From: Alistipes timonensis JC136
GTDB lineage: Bacteria; Bacteroidota; Bacteroidia; Bacteroidales; Rikenellaceae
Direction of reading: 5' to 3'
Length of the DNA stretch: 64,000 bases
Assembly: GCF_900107675.1 (NCBI RefSeq)
Contig: NZ_FNRI01000001.1
Coordinates: forward strand, 186,001-250,000
Positions 18,130 through 27,227 of this stretch are shown piece by piece. Below the pieces are notes generated by a model. It searched no databases, was not told where the DNA came from, and worked only from the letters and a program-made list of their open reading frames with translations. Each line of letters starts with the position of its first letter. The first letter of the stretch is position 1. The position numbers and the translations under genes were made by a program.

Positions 18130-20343
18130 ATGAACCGTATAAAAAATCTATTCATCCTTTTGTCGGGGCTGCTTCTCTGGACGGGATGCAGCGACGACAA
18201 GGAGGTCGGCGGTGCGGACATCCGTCCCATCACGCTCACCCCGGAGCAGGACGCCGTGACCATCACGCGTGAAAATGCCGCACAAACGGCCCTGACCCTC
18301 ACGTGGAACGACGAAAGCCGCTATGCCGGCAAAACGGCCTATACGCTTGAACTCACTCTCAAGGACGCTCCCGTTGCGAAGGTGCATAAAGTCGGGGAAA
18401 TCGCCGCGAACAGCCATTCGTTCACCGGAGCCGAACTGCAGGAGCTGATCGTCGGCGAGTGGGGTGCTGAGGCGGGCGACCCGGTGATCCTCACGGCTCG
18501 TGTCGCGGCAGTCACCGGCTCCGAATCGGTCAACCTTTCGGCGGTCGTGCAGGTCGGTGTGACGACCTATGCGACGCTGTTGCCGCTGACGCTGTCGGCC
18601 GATCCGCAGACCCTCATTCTCGACGAGGCGCAGGCTGCTGAAACGGCTGTGGCTTTCGCGTGGAGCGATGCGAACGACTATGCCGCTGACGCTATCTATC
18701 GTTTCTCGCTCGGAATTTCGGGCGACGAAACGGCCGTGGAGACCGCCGATGCCGCCGGTATGGGAAAAACCTATACGGTGGGTGCGCTCAATGAGCTGCT
18801 CACCGAGACCTGGCGGCAGGAACCCGGCCGCCGCATCACGCTCGAAGCGCGTGTCGCCGCTTATGTCGGCGGGGAACAGCAGGCGGTGTCGGCCATCTCC
18901 TATGTCGATGTGACGCCCTACGGAGCGACGCCGGTCTTCGCGTCGCTCGCGCTCTTCGGTGATGCGACTCCCGGCGGTACGGACCCGGTGCAGGCCGTGG
19001 CCATGACCCGTTCCGGGAACGACAGCCCGGAATTCACGTGGAAGGGTGCGCTGGAGGCCGGAAACCTGCGTGTGCTATGCAATCCCGACGGTACGCTCGG
19101 TGTCGATCAGTTCATCGCCTCCGAGGCCGACAGGGAGATCGTTTCGGGACGCAGCGAGACCATGACCCTCACCCGGGCCTCCGATCCTGCCCGGAATGCG
19201 TATATGTGGAAAATCGCGCAGGCGGGCGAATACACCGTCACTGTGGATACCGAGCAACGCACGATTCTCTTCACGCTCGAACGGCGCTTCTACACCTCCC
19301 TCGCGATGGTAGGTCCCGCGACTCCCGGCGATTGGGCGATCACGGAGGCGACGCCGCTGACGCGCAGCGGACGTGTCTTTACGTGGGAAGGCGACCTGAA
19401 GGTCGGTACGCTGCGCTTTGCGTGCGATCCCGACGGCACCTGGGAGACCGACCAGTATATCGCTTCGGAGCGGGACAAACCCGTGGTCCCGGGTGTCAGC
19501 GAGGAGCTGGTGCTGGCGGCCGTGTCGGAGCCGAACCGCGGCGACTTCATGTGGAAGATCGGCGTCCCGGGAACCTGGGCCGTCTCGGTCGATACGGGGG
19601 CGGGAACGGTCGTGTTCACCCTCAAACGGAGCCTGCTGGAGAACTGCACGGCGATGCACATGGTGGGTGATGCCGCACCCAACGGCTGGGATGCCGGGAA
19701 CATGACTCCGCTTGCGTCCGAAGGCACGACGTGGAAATGGTCGGGACACCTGAACCGCGGCGAACTGAAATTCGTCTGCAACCGGACTGCGGGTAACGAC
19801 TGGGGAGAGTACCAGTTGCTTGCGACCGTCGTAAACGACCCGGTCACTCCGGATGCTGCGGTCAAACCTTTTGCCTGCACCCCCGCCGCCGACAACAAGT
19901 GGGACATCCGCACGCCCGGCAATTATGAAATAGCGGTCGATATGCAGGCTCAGACCGTCACCTTCCGCCTGGTGCGGAGCGATGCCGAGGAGATAGCCTA
20001 TCCGTCGCTCGGGCTGATCGGAGGCGCGGCGCCCCAGGGCTGGGGATTCGATTACAGCCAATCGACGCTCCTTCCGGAAGACGGCAACCGCTATTACACC
20101 TGGACCGGACACCTGAACGAGGGCAGTCTCAATATCATGTGCGACATCTCCGATACGGCGTGGGGGAGTCCCCGGCTGACGGCGCTCGAGCCGGACACGC
20201 AGGTCGTGCCGGGTGAAGCTTGCGGCATGCACTACAAACAGGACGACAATGCCTGGCTCATCGCCACGCCCGGACGTTACACGATACGCGTGGACATACA
20301 CGCTATGCAGGTGATCTTTACGCTCGAACAAGCTGACGAATAA
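18130..20343 (+). CDS. SusF-like surface glycan-binding lipoprotein with four binding modules
   Basis: 737 aa. Lipoprotein signal peptide with lipobox WTGC (Cys20). Two tandem SusE-type domains come first (ITRENAAQTALTLTW and ILDEAQAAETAVAFAW mark their starts). Four SusF/SusE modules follow, recognisable by SLALFGDATPGG, SLAMVGPATPGDW, AMHMVGDAAPNGW and SLGLIGGAAPQGW, each closed by a V-D-x-x-x-x-T-V-x-F-x-L strand. Canonical SusF has three modules, so this is one longer, with a duplicated SusE domain. The third module carries a WKWSGHLNRGELKFV strand with the aromatic residues used for starch binding. Confidence 0.85.
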   Translation: MNRIKNLFILLSGLLLWTGCSDDKEVGGADIRPITLTPEQDAVTITRENAAQTALTLTWNDESRYAGKTAYTLELTLKDAPVAKVHKVGEIAANSHSFTGAELQELIVGEWGAEAGDPVILTARVAAVTGSESVNLSAVVQVGVTTYATLLPLTLSADPQTLILDEAQAAETAVAFAWSDANDYAADAIYRFSLGISGDETAVETADAAGMGKTYTVGALNELLTETWRQEPGRRITLEARVAAYVGGEQQAVSAISYVDVTPYGATPVFASLALFGDATPGGTDPVQAVAMTRSGNDSPEFTWKGALEAGNLRVLCNPDGTLGVDQFIASEADREIVSGRSETMTLTRASDPARNAYMWKIAQAGEYTVTVDTEQRTILFTLERRFYTSLAMVGPATPGDWAITEATPLTRSGRVFTWEGDLKVGTLRFACDPDGTWETDQYIASERDKPVVPGVSEELVLAAVSEPNRGDFMWKIGVPGTWAVSVDTGAGTVVFTLKRSLLENCTAMHMVGDAAPNGWDAGNMTPLASEGTTWKWSGHLNRGELKFVCNRTAGNDWGEYQLLATVVNDPVTPDAAVKPFACTPAADNKWDIRTPGNYEIAVDMQAQTVTFRLVRSDAEEIAYPSLGLIGGAAPQGWGFDYSQSTLLPEDGNRYYTWTGHLNEGSLNIMCDISDTAWGSPRLTALEPDTQVVPGEACGMHYKQDDNAWLIATPGRYTIRVDIHAMQVIFTLEQADE

Positions 20344-20354
20344 AATAAACTGTT

Positions 20355-22109
20355 ATGAAAATGATCGGATATTTATATGCAATAAGCCTCATGGGGTCGC
20401 TGTGCGTTTCGTCGTGTGAAAGCGACGATGCGCGGTCGGATGCCGGTCCCCTTTCGGATTTCTACCTCACGGTGTCGGCCGGTGCCGTGCAGCTTTCGCA
20501 GCAGAACGCCGCGCGTCAGGCACTGGAGATCGCTTGGAGCGGCGGTGCCGACGACAGATCGACCCGCTATACGCTCGAAATCGGCATCGACGGCGAGGCA
20601 CCGGCTGATGCCGGAAGCTGGTCGAAGAGCTTCGTCCGGGGCGAGCGTGTCTGTGTGCTGACGCAGGAGGAACTGAACCGGATCGTCATCGACGAATGCA
20701 ACGTCCGCAAATCGGCCTCCGTGCGGCTGAAAGTGAAACTGACGATGAACACCTCGGTCCACTGGAAACTTTACAGCGTCGCCGACAGCGCCTATGTGAA
20801 TTGTAGTCTCTACACGCCCGTCTATCCCGAGCAGCGCCACAAGGCCCCGATGTACTGGAGTCCTTATGAGTACAACTACGAGAAGAACAGTTATATGCCC
20901 GAGGACGAGTGGCAGGCCAACATCGACTGGGTGGCCGCCAACCTGAAGAATTACGGCTATACGCTGGTCTCGACTGACGGCTGGATGACCGAACACGACC
21001 TGCGTGTCTGCAACGAGTACGGCTATGTCTCTCGGGCGTCGATCAACTGGCAGCACGACTATGCCTACTGGGCCGATTACTGCCGTTCGAAGGGGCTGCA
21101 ACTGGGTATCTACGGCAATCCGCTCTGGGTTCCCCGCGAGGTGGCCCAGTCGGGCCTCAAAATCAAGGGTACGGACATCCCGGTCGCCAACATCGTTGAC
21201 CTGAACGAATACCGCAACGGGCACCAGTACAACTGGGTGCAGCTGGACCGGGAGGGTGCCGAAGCGTGGGTGAGGGGCTATGTCGACCACTACGCCGAGA
21301 TGGGTGCCGTCTTCCTGCGTGTCGATTTCCTCTCGTTCTACGAGGACGGCAAGGATCGCTTTCGTCCCGAGGGTGTGGGGCCCGACCGGCCGGACTGGAT
21401 GTATGAAACCGCTCTGCGGTGGATGCGCGAGCAGTGCGACAAGCACGATATGTTCCTTTCGGTGGCCATGAACCATGCCTATGGCGACGCCGCCGTCGAA
21501 CGCAACTATGCGCACTCGATCCGCGTCAGCGTTGATACCGAGGCCGGGGGCTGGGAACGCTTTTCCGCGCTGGAACGGGGCGTGCACTATCCGATGTGGA
21601 TGCAGTGGATGAACCCGTTCGACGGCCTCGTCTATTTCTCCCGCATTTCGGGCCGGGGCCGCGTGATGCTCGACGGCGATTTCATCCGTCTGAACACGAT
21701 GGCTTCGGACGGCGAATGTCGCTCGGTCGTTTCGCTCAACGTGATAGCCGGAGGGCTCGTGGCCGTTGCCGACTGTCACGACACGGCGGGCGACCGGCTC
21801 CGGTTCTACCAGAACCGCGAACTGACGGCCCTCGTGCAGGACGGTTTCACGGGCAAACCCCTCTCGGACGACCCGAACGATCCGCAGAGCTCCGTCTGGA
21901 CGGGCGAGCTGACCGACGGCAGCCGGATCGTGGCGGTGTTCAACCGCGAGTCCCAGCCCTTGGAGTATACACTCACGCCCTCCGAACTGGGCTTCACGAG
22001 TGGGGTAGTGCGCGACCTCTGGGAGCACCGGAACCTGCCGCAGCAATCCTCCTACGAATTCGACATTCCGGCGCACGACTGCGTCGTCTTGAAAATATCC
22101 AAGCCCTAA
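20355..22109 (+). CDS. SusE-type domain fused to a clan GH-D (GH27/GH36-like) glycosidase, lipoprotein
   Basis: 584 aa lipoprotein (lipobox near SSC, Cys20). Residues about 30-135 resemble the SusE-type domains of the two preceding proteins (QNAARQALEIAW, then LTQEELNRIVIDECN). The rest is a TIM barrel of alpha-galactosidase type: NLKNYGYTLVSTDGWM, KGLQLGIYGNPLW, a strand-end nucleophile candidate Asp324 (FLRVDFL), an acid/base candidate Asp394 (RVSVDTEAGGW) and a C-terminal beta-sandwich. In clan GH-D both catalytic residues are Asp, and both are present. The clan contains alpha-galactosidases and also isomalto-dextranase; the alpha-glucan neighbours favour an alpha-glucan substrate, but this is an inference. 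GH31 is less likely because its WxDMNE motif is absent. Probably the surface endo- or exo-enzyme of the operon. Confidence 0.7.
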   Translation: MKMIGYLYAISLMGSLCVSSCESDDARSDAGPLSDFYLTVSAGAVQLSQQNAARQALEIAWSGGADDRSTRYTLEIGIDGEAPADAGSWSKSFVRGERVCVLTQEELNRIVIDECNVRKSASVRLKVKLTMNTSVHWKLYSVADSAYVNCSLYTPVYPEQRHKAPMYWSPYEYNYEKNSYMPEDEWQANIDWVAANLKNYGYTLVSTDGWMTEHDLRVCNEYGYVSRASINWQHDYAYWADYCRSKGLQLGIYGNPLWVPREVAQSGLKIKGTDIPVANIVDLNEYRNGHQYNWVQLDREGAEAWVRGYVDHYAEMGAVFLRVDFLSFYEDGKDRFRPEGVGPDRPDWMYETALRWMREQCDKHDMFLSVAMNHAYGDAAVERNYAHSIRVSVDTEAGGWERFSALERGVHYPMWMQWMNPFDGLVYFSRISGRGRVMLDGDFIRLNTMASDGECRSVVSLNVIAGGLVAVADCHDTAGDRLRFYQNRELTALVQDGFTGKPLSDDPNDPQSSVWTGELTDGSRIVAVFNRESQPLEYTLTPSELGFTSGVVRDLWEHRNLPQQSSYEFDIPAHDCVVLKISKP

Positions 22110-22114
22110 TCGCC

Positions 22115-24136
22115 ATGAGAACACGCCTGATCCGCTTCGTCGGAACTGCCGTCCTGCTGTGGGGAGCCTCGTTCCCTGCGGCGGCCGACGGCTGGAAGCT
22201 CGAAGCTGACGACTATACCGCCGATTATACCGGAGCCTCGACGGCCAACGGCATGCTGGGCATCCTGCCGTGGAAAGAACCTTTCTCCATTCGTCATGTG
22301 GTGCTGAATCACGTCTTCGAACTGAACGACCGCACGGGTGTCAACTGTGCCGTCCGGGGTATCGATCCCTTTTCGATGACGATGCGCATCGACGGCCGCG
22401 AGATCGACGGAGACGCGATTTCCGGATGGCGGCAGACGATCGACATGCGCCGGGCCGAGCATACGACGACGTTCGTCGCCGACGGCAAGCTTCGCGTCGC
22501 CTATTCGGTCATCGCCCTGCGCAATATGCCCTATGCAGCGCTGATTGATGTCGAAGTGACGGCCCTGCAGGATGCCGAGGCCGATTTCCGCACCGCGATG
22601 CAGGTTCCCGAGGGTGAATACCGCACATCCCGCCGCACGCATAGGTCGTTCCTTGTAGACGGCCATCCGACGAATATTCTCCGGACCGATGCTCGGACCG
22701 CGCACGGCCGTTACGATGTTTCGGCTTCGTCGATGTTCATTCCTGCGGGCGAAGGGTTCGGATACGAGGGACGGGATGATGCCGCGACGCTCCGCCTGCG
22801 CCTGAAAGCGGGCGAAACAAAGCGTTTCACGCTTGCCGGGGCCGTCTGCACGACCCGCGATTTCAGCGATCCTTACAGCGAATCGGAACGTCAGGTCATC
22901 TACATCGCCCATGAGTCGGTCGACCGAGTCCTGGCCGGTCACCGTAGGCTCTGGGATGAGATGTGGCAGGGCGACATCGAGATAGAGGGCGACGACGAGG
23001 CCCAGCGCGTCGTGCGTTTCGCGCTCTACAACCTTTACGCTTCGTGCCGTGCCGGTTCGCGGTTGAGCATTCCGCCGATGGGACTTTCGTCGCAGGGGTA
23101 CAACGGCCATATTTTCTGGGACGCGGAGCTGTGGATGTACCCGCCCATGCTGCTGCTGAACGAGGGTATTGCCCGTTCGATGGTCGACTACCGCACCGAC
23201 CGTCTCGACGCCGCCCGCCGCCGTGCCTCGGCCTACGGATACCGGGGCGTGATGTTTCCCTGGGAGTCGGACTGGTTCGGCGAGGAGTCTACTCCGACGT
23301 GGGCCATCACGGGCCCGATGGAGCACCATATCACGGCCGACGTGGGCATCGCCGCCTGGAACTACTACTGCGTGACCCGCGACCGGGAGTGGCTTCGCAC
23401 CACGGGATGGCCGCTGCTGAAAGAGATCGCCGCATTCTGGGTGAGCCGTGTCGTGCGCAACGACGACGGCAGCTATTCGATCGCGGGGGTGGTCGGCGCC
23501 GACGAATACGCCATGAATGTCACTGACAATGCCTTCACCAATGGCGCCGCGAAGGTCGTTCTGCGCAATGCCGTGGAGGCTGCCCGGGCGTGCGGGGAGA
23601 AAGCTCCCGCCCTTTGGAGCGACATTGCCGACGGACTGCGCATCCTTCGGGACGACGCCGGCGTGACGCTCGAATACGCCGGTTATGCAGGCCAGCAGAT
23701 CAAGCAGGCCGATGTCAACCTGCTGGGCTATCCGCTCGGTGTAGTCACCGACCGCGGGCTGCTGCTGCGCGATCTGGCCTACTACGATGCGAAGATCGAC
23801 CGCGTGAACGGTCCCGCCATGGCATTCAGCGTCTTCTGCGTGCAGTATGCCCGGCTGGGCGACGCCGCGAAGGCCGAGGAGATGTTCCGCCGCTGTTACC
23901 GGCCCAACCTGCGGCCCCCGTTCGGGGTGCTGGCCGAGACTCCGACCTCGCACAACCCCTATTTCACCACCTGCGCCGGAGGAATGCTCCAGGCCGTTAT
24001 GAACGGCTTCGGCGGACTGGAGATCACCGACAAGGGGATCGTGTGCCGGGAAACGGCCCTGCCTGCCTCCTGGAAGCGGTTGACCATCAAAGGAGTAGGC
24101 CCCGAACGCCGTACTTATGTCATAAATAACCGATAG
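22115..24136 (+). CDS. GH65 family hydrolase, probable alpha-1,2-glucosidase (kojibiose hydrolase-like)
   Basis: 673 aa, periplasmic (signal peptide to AAADG). ATG 22115 is 5 bp after the previous stop; longer upstream frames overlap that gene. An N-terminal beta-sandwich (to about 260) is followed by an (alpha/alpha)6 barrel with GYNGHIFWDAELWMYP and the general acid Glu464 in GADEYAMNVTDNAFTN, then KQADVNLLGYPL. Glu608 in LAETPTSHNPYF sits where GH65 hydrolases carry a glutamate base. From memory, the Flavobacterium johnsoniae kojibiose hydrolase uses Glu472 and Glu616, both exactly 8 higher. GH65 phosphorylases instead bind phosphate at this side. I therefore call a hydrolase; alpha-1,2-glucose is the best guess, with trehalose or nigerose possible. 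Confidence 0.8.
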   Translation: MRTRLIRFVGTAVLLWGASFPAAADGWKLEADDYTADYTGASTANGMLGILPWKEPFSIRHVVLNHVFELNDRTGVNCAVRGIDPFSMTMRIDGREIDGDAISGWRQTIDMRRAEHTTTFVADGKLRVAYSVIALRNMPYAALIDVEVTALQDAEADFRTAMQVPEGEYRTSRRTHRSFLVDGHPTNILRTDARTAHGRYDVSASSMFIPAGEGFGYEGRDDAATLRLRLKAGETKRFTLAGAVCTTRDFSDPYSESERQVIYIAHESVDRVLAGHRRLWDEMWQGDIEIEGDDEAQRVVRFALYNLYASCRAGSRLSIPPMGLSSQGYNGHIFWDAELWMYPPMLLLNEGIARSMVDYRTDRLDAARRRASAYGYRGVMFPWESDWFGEESTPTWAITGPMEHHITADVGIAAWNYYCVTRDREWLRTTGWPLLKEIAAFWVSRVVRNDDGSYSIAGVVGADEYAMNVTDNAFTNGAAKVVLRNAVEAARACGEKAPALWSDIADGLRILRDDAGVTLEYAGYAGQQIKQADVNLLGYPLGVVTDRGLLLRDLAYYDAKIDRVNGPAMAFSVFCVQYARLGDAAKAEEMFRRCYRPNLRPPFGVLAETPTSHNPYFTTCAGGMLQAVMNGFGGLEITDKGIVCRETALPASWKRLTIKGVGPERRTYVINNR

Positions 24137-24141
24137 AAACG

Positions 24142-26307
24142 ATGATGAAACGAATTTTCCTGTTTTACGCCCTTTTGACGGGCTCCGTCGCTGCGGCGCA
24201 GACCTTGACCTCTCCCGACGGGAACCTGACGATGACCTTTGGGCTGTCCGATGGGGGAGTGCCGCAATACGCTCTGACCTATAAGGGGCACGAGGTGATC
24301 CGGCCCAGCCGCTTGGGCTTCGAACTGAAGGGCGGGGGAACGAAGGCCGATTTCTCGATGGACGTCACGCAGGTTCCCGCCGATCCCGGGACCTCGCTTT
24401 ACAATGGCTTTGAGGTGGCCGACACGGAGCGCTCGTCCTTCGACGAGATATGGCGTCCCGTGTGGGGCGAGGAGTCCGAGATCCGCAACCGCTACAACGA
24501 ACTCGCCGTGACGCTCCGCCAGCCCTCCACCGATCGGGCGATGATCGTGCGGTTCCGTCTTTACGACGACGGGCTGGGCTTCCGCTACGAATTTCCCCGG
24601 CAGCGGAACCTGATTTATTTCGTGATCCGCGAGGAGCGCACGCAGTTCGCCATGCCGGGCGACATGACGGCGTGGTGGATTCCCGGCGACTACGATACGC
24701 AGGAGTACGACTACACCCGCTCACGGCTGTCGGAGATTCGCTCCCGGATGAAGGATGCCATCACGGGCAACCTCTCGCAGACCTCGTTTTCGCCGACAGG
24801 CGTGCAGACAGCCCTGCAGCTGAAAACCGACGACGGTCTCTACATCAACCTCCACGAAGCGGCACTGGTGGACTATCCCTGCATGCATCTGAACCTCGAC
24901 GACAAAAATTTCGTTTTCGAGTCGTGGCTGACGCCCGATTCGCAGGGTGACAAGGGCTATATGCAGGCGCCCTGCACGACGCCGTGGCGCACGGTGATCG
25001 TCTCCGACGATGCCCTCGGCATTTTGGCTTCGCGCCTGACGCTCAACCTGAACGAACCCTGCAAAATCGCCGATACGTCGTGGATCAAACCTTGCAAGTA
25101 CGTCGGGGTGTGGTGGGAGATGATCACCGGTAAAAGCGCCTGGTCTTATACCGACGACGTGCCCTCGGTCCAGCTGGGTGTTACCGATTACACGAAACTC
25201 CGTCCCCACGGACGCCACGGTGCCACGACCGCCAACGTCCGGCGCTATATCGACTTTGCAGCCGACAACGGACTCGATGCCGTGCTGGTCGAAGGCTGGA
25301 ATACTGGCTGGGAGGATTGGTTCGGCAACTCGAAAGACTATGTTTTCGATTTCGTGACCCCTTATCCCGATTTCGATGTCGAGGGACTCCGCGACTATGC
25401 GAAAGAGCGGGGCGTGAAACTCATCATGCACCACGAAACCTCGGCTTCGGTGCGCAACTACGAACGCCATATCGACCGTGCCTACCGCTTCATGCAGGAG
25501 AACGGCTACGACGCCGTGAAATCGGGCTATGTGGGCAACATCATTCCCCGCGGTGAGAACCATTACAGTCAGTGGATGGTCAACCACTACCAGTATGCGC
25601 TGGAGAAGGCCGCCGACTACCGTATTATGGTCAACGCCCACGAGGCTGTGCGTCCGACGGGTCTGTGCCGCACATGGCCTAACCTTATCGGCAATGAATC
25701 GGCCCGCGGCACGGAGTATCAGGCCGGCAGCGGATCGAAATCCTCCCACGTCTGCGTGCTTCCGTTCACGCGGCTCATCGGCGGTCCGATGGACTATACG
25801 CCCGGTATTTTCGAAATGGATATTTCCAAAGTCAATCCGGATAACCATGCCCGCGGCAACTTTACGCTGGCCAATCAGTTGGCACTCTATGTCACGATGT
25901 CCTCGCCGCTGCAGATGGCCGCCGATCTTCCGGAGAACTACGAGCGTTTCCCCGACGCATTCCGGTTTATCCGCGACGTGGCCCTCGACTGGTCCGAAAG
26001 CCGCTATCTGGAAGCCGAACCGGGCGAATATGTCACCGTGGCCCGCCGGGCGAAGCATACCGGCGAATGGTTTGTCGGTTCGACGGCAGGGGAGGAGGGA
26101 CATCTGTCGAAGATTGCGTTCGATTTTCTGGAGCCCGGCAAAAAGTACGTCGCTACGATCTACGCCGATGCGCCCGATGCCCACTACCGGACCAATCCGC
26201 AGGCTTACACCATCCGGCAGACGGTCGTGACCTCCCGGTCGAAGCTCACGCAGCGGGTGGCTCCCGGCGGCGGCTATGCCGTCAGCATCCGCGAGGCTTC
26301 GCGGTAG
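24142..26307 (+). CDS. GH97 SusB-like inverting alpha-glucosidase
   Basis: 721 aa, periplasmic (signal peptide to VAAAQ). Hydrolyses alpha-linked glucose from oligosaccharides, calcium-dependent in the family. N-terminal beta-super-sandwich (to about 290), TIM barrel (about 290-620), C-terminal beta domain. Glu432 (HHETS), Glu501 (NAHEAVRPTG), Glu519 and Glu525 (NESARGTEY) correspond with a constant offset of 7 to SusB Glu439, Glu508, Glu526 and Glu532, the bases, calcium ligands and acid as I recall them. The enzyme is therefore of the inverting alpha-glucosidase type and not the retaining alpha-galactosidase type. Last gene of the operon, 5 bp after GH65. Confidence 0.92.
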   Translation: MMKRIFLFYALLTGSVAAAQTLTSPDGNLTMTFGLSDGGVPQYALTYKGHEVIRPSRLGFELKGGGTKADFSMDVTQVPADPGTSLYNGFEVADTERSSFDEIWRPVWGEESEIRNRYNELAVTLRQPSTDRAMIVRFRLYDDGLGFRYEFPRQRNLIYFVIREERTQFAMPGDMTAWWIPGDYDTQEYDYTRSRLSEIRSRMKDAITGNLSQTSFSPTGVQTALQLKTDDGLYINLHEAALVDYPCMHLNLDDKNFVFESWLTPDSQGDKGYMQAPCTTPWRTVIVSDDALGILASRLTLNLNEPCKIADTSWIKPCKYVGVWWEMITGKSAWSYTDDVPSVQLGVTDYTKLRPHGRHGATTANVRRYIDFAADNGLDAVLVEGWNTGWEDWFGNSKDYVFDFVTPYPDFDVEGLRDYAKERGVKLIMHHETSASVRNYERHIDRAYRFMQENGYDAVKSGYVGNIIPRGENHYSQWMVNHYQYALEKAADYRIMVNAHEAVRPTGLCRTWPNLIGNESARGTEYQAGSGSKSSHVCVLPFTRLIGGPMDYTPGIFEMDISKVNPDNHARGNFTLANQLALYVTMSSPLQMAADLPENYERFPDAFRFIRDVALDWSESRYLEAEPGEYVTVARRAKHTGEWFVGSTAGEEGHLSKIAFDFLEPGKKYVATIYADAPDAHYRTNPQAYTIRQTVVTSRSKLTQRVAPGGGYAVSIREASR

Positions 26308-26338
26308 AGCCCTACAGCGTATTAACTGCACTGACTTA

Positions 26339-26374
26339 TTTGCCCCGGACTGGAAAATTCCCGTCTGGGGCAAA
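26339..26374 (+). terminator. Probable terminator hairpin of the alpha-glucan operon
   Basis: TTTGCCCCGGAC (26339-26350) pairs with GTCTGGGGCAAA (26363-26374), one G-U pair, 12-base loop. There is no long T-run after it, so termination may be partial. The remaining bases to 26439 show nothing else recognisable. Confidence 0.6.
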
Positions 26375-26439
26375 CTGTGTCAGGAGGTCGCGGTGCAGAT
26401 TTGGCTCCGGGACGCCTTGTGCCGGGGGCACCCGTAAAG

Positions 26440-26456
26440 CCCGCTTCTTAAGCGGG
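26440..26456 (-). terminator. Hairpin overlapping the end of the ABC ATPase gene
   Basis: CCCGCTT/AAGCGGG with a 3-base loop, overlapping the TAA codon at 26450-26448. Followed on the minus strand by TTTACGGG, so a weak terminator. Confidence 0.5.
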
Positions 26457-27227
26457 TTCGTGATCGCAGCAGCATCCGTCGCCCGGATGGTGCTCCAGCA
26501 CGGTATGGGGAATATGGCCGTGTGAGACGAGCTGGATGGGGCAGTCGTAGTTGCGCAGCTGCTCCTCCGTCAGCACGTTCGATCGGTGACGGTGTACATG
26601 GCGGTTTACGCAGACGATCTCCTTCACGACGCTGGTGATCGTACCGATGTCGTGCGACACCATGACGATCGCCATGCGCGTATTCAGCTCGTGCAGCGTG
26701 CGGTAGAGTTCCTTCTCGAACTTGTTGTCCACGAAATTCGCGGGTTCGTCCAGAATCAGCAGCTTCGGGTCCGAAATCACGGCCCGGGCCAACAGCGCCC
26801 GCTGCATCTGGCCGCCCGACACTTCGCCGATCGGGTTCCGGGCCGTTTCGGCAATCCCCGATGATGCCAGCAGTTCCATCGCCTTCTCCCGGTCCTCCCG
26901 GGTGTAAGGGGAGCGGAACCCGCGGCGTCCCTGCAACCCCGACAGCACCACCTCGAGCACTGAGATCGGAAATGTGCGGTCGAAATCCGACAGTTGCGGC
27001 ATGTAACCGATCAGTCGCTCCTTGCCTCGAAACAGCTCCGGCGCGAGACGAATCTCGCCCGTGTGGGGCACAGTTCCGAGTATGGCCTTTACGAGTGTTG
27101 TCTTTCCGCCTCCGTTGGGCCCTATGACCCCCAGGAAATCGTTGTCGCCGATCTCCAGGTCGACGTGCTGAAGGGCTTCGTATCCGTCGTATGCGACACT
27201 CACGTCGCGCATCGTTACCAGATTCAT
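26448..27227 (-). CDS. Zinc/manganese ABC transporter ATP-binding protein (ZnuC-like)
   Basis: 259 aa ATPase of the metal-ion ABC family. Walker A GPNGGGKTT (about 37-45), Q-loop YMPQLSDFDRTFP (the fold-specific F-P is typical of ZnuC/MntB-type ATPases), signature VSGGQMQR, Walker B LLILDEPANFVD and switch His in VSHD. The C-terminal 30 residues are His- and Cys-rich (HGHIPHTVLEHHPGDGCCCDH), a likely metal-binding tail. Its ATG overlaps the stop of the binding-protein gene by 4 bp. No permease gene follows: the transcript ends at a hairpin. The membrane subunit must be elsewhere. Confidence 0.9.
   Translation of the reverse strand: MNLVTMRDVSVAYDGYEALQHVDLEIGDNDFLGVIGPNGGGKTTLVKAILGTVPHTGEIRLAPELFRGKERLIGYMPQLSDFDRTFPISVLEVVLSGLQGRRGFRSPYTREDREKAMELLASSGIAETARNPIGEVSGGQMQRALLARAVISDPKLLILDEPANFVDNKFEKELYRTLHELNTRMAIVMVSHDIGTITSVVKEIVCVNRHVHRHRSNVLTEEQLRNYDCPIQLVSHGHIPHTVLEHHPGDGCCCDHEPA

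Noticed and set aside
20355..22109. Assignment of the SusE-fused enzyme to GH31.
   Set aside because: GH31 motifs are absent; the strand motifs and both Asp candidates follow clan GH-D.
22115..24136. GH65 as a maltose or trehalose phosphorylase.
   Set aside because: A signal peptide places it in the periplasm, where a phosphorylase is unlikely, and a glutamate sits at the hydrolase base position.
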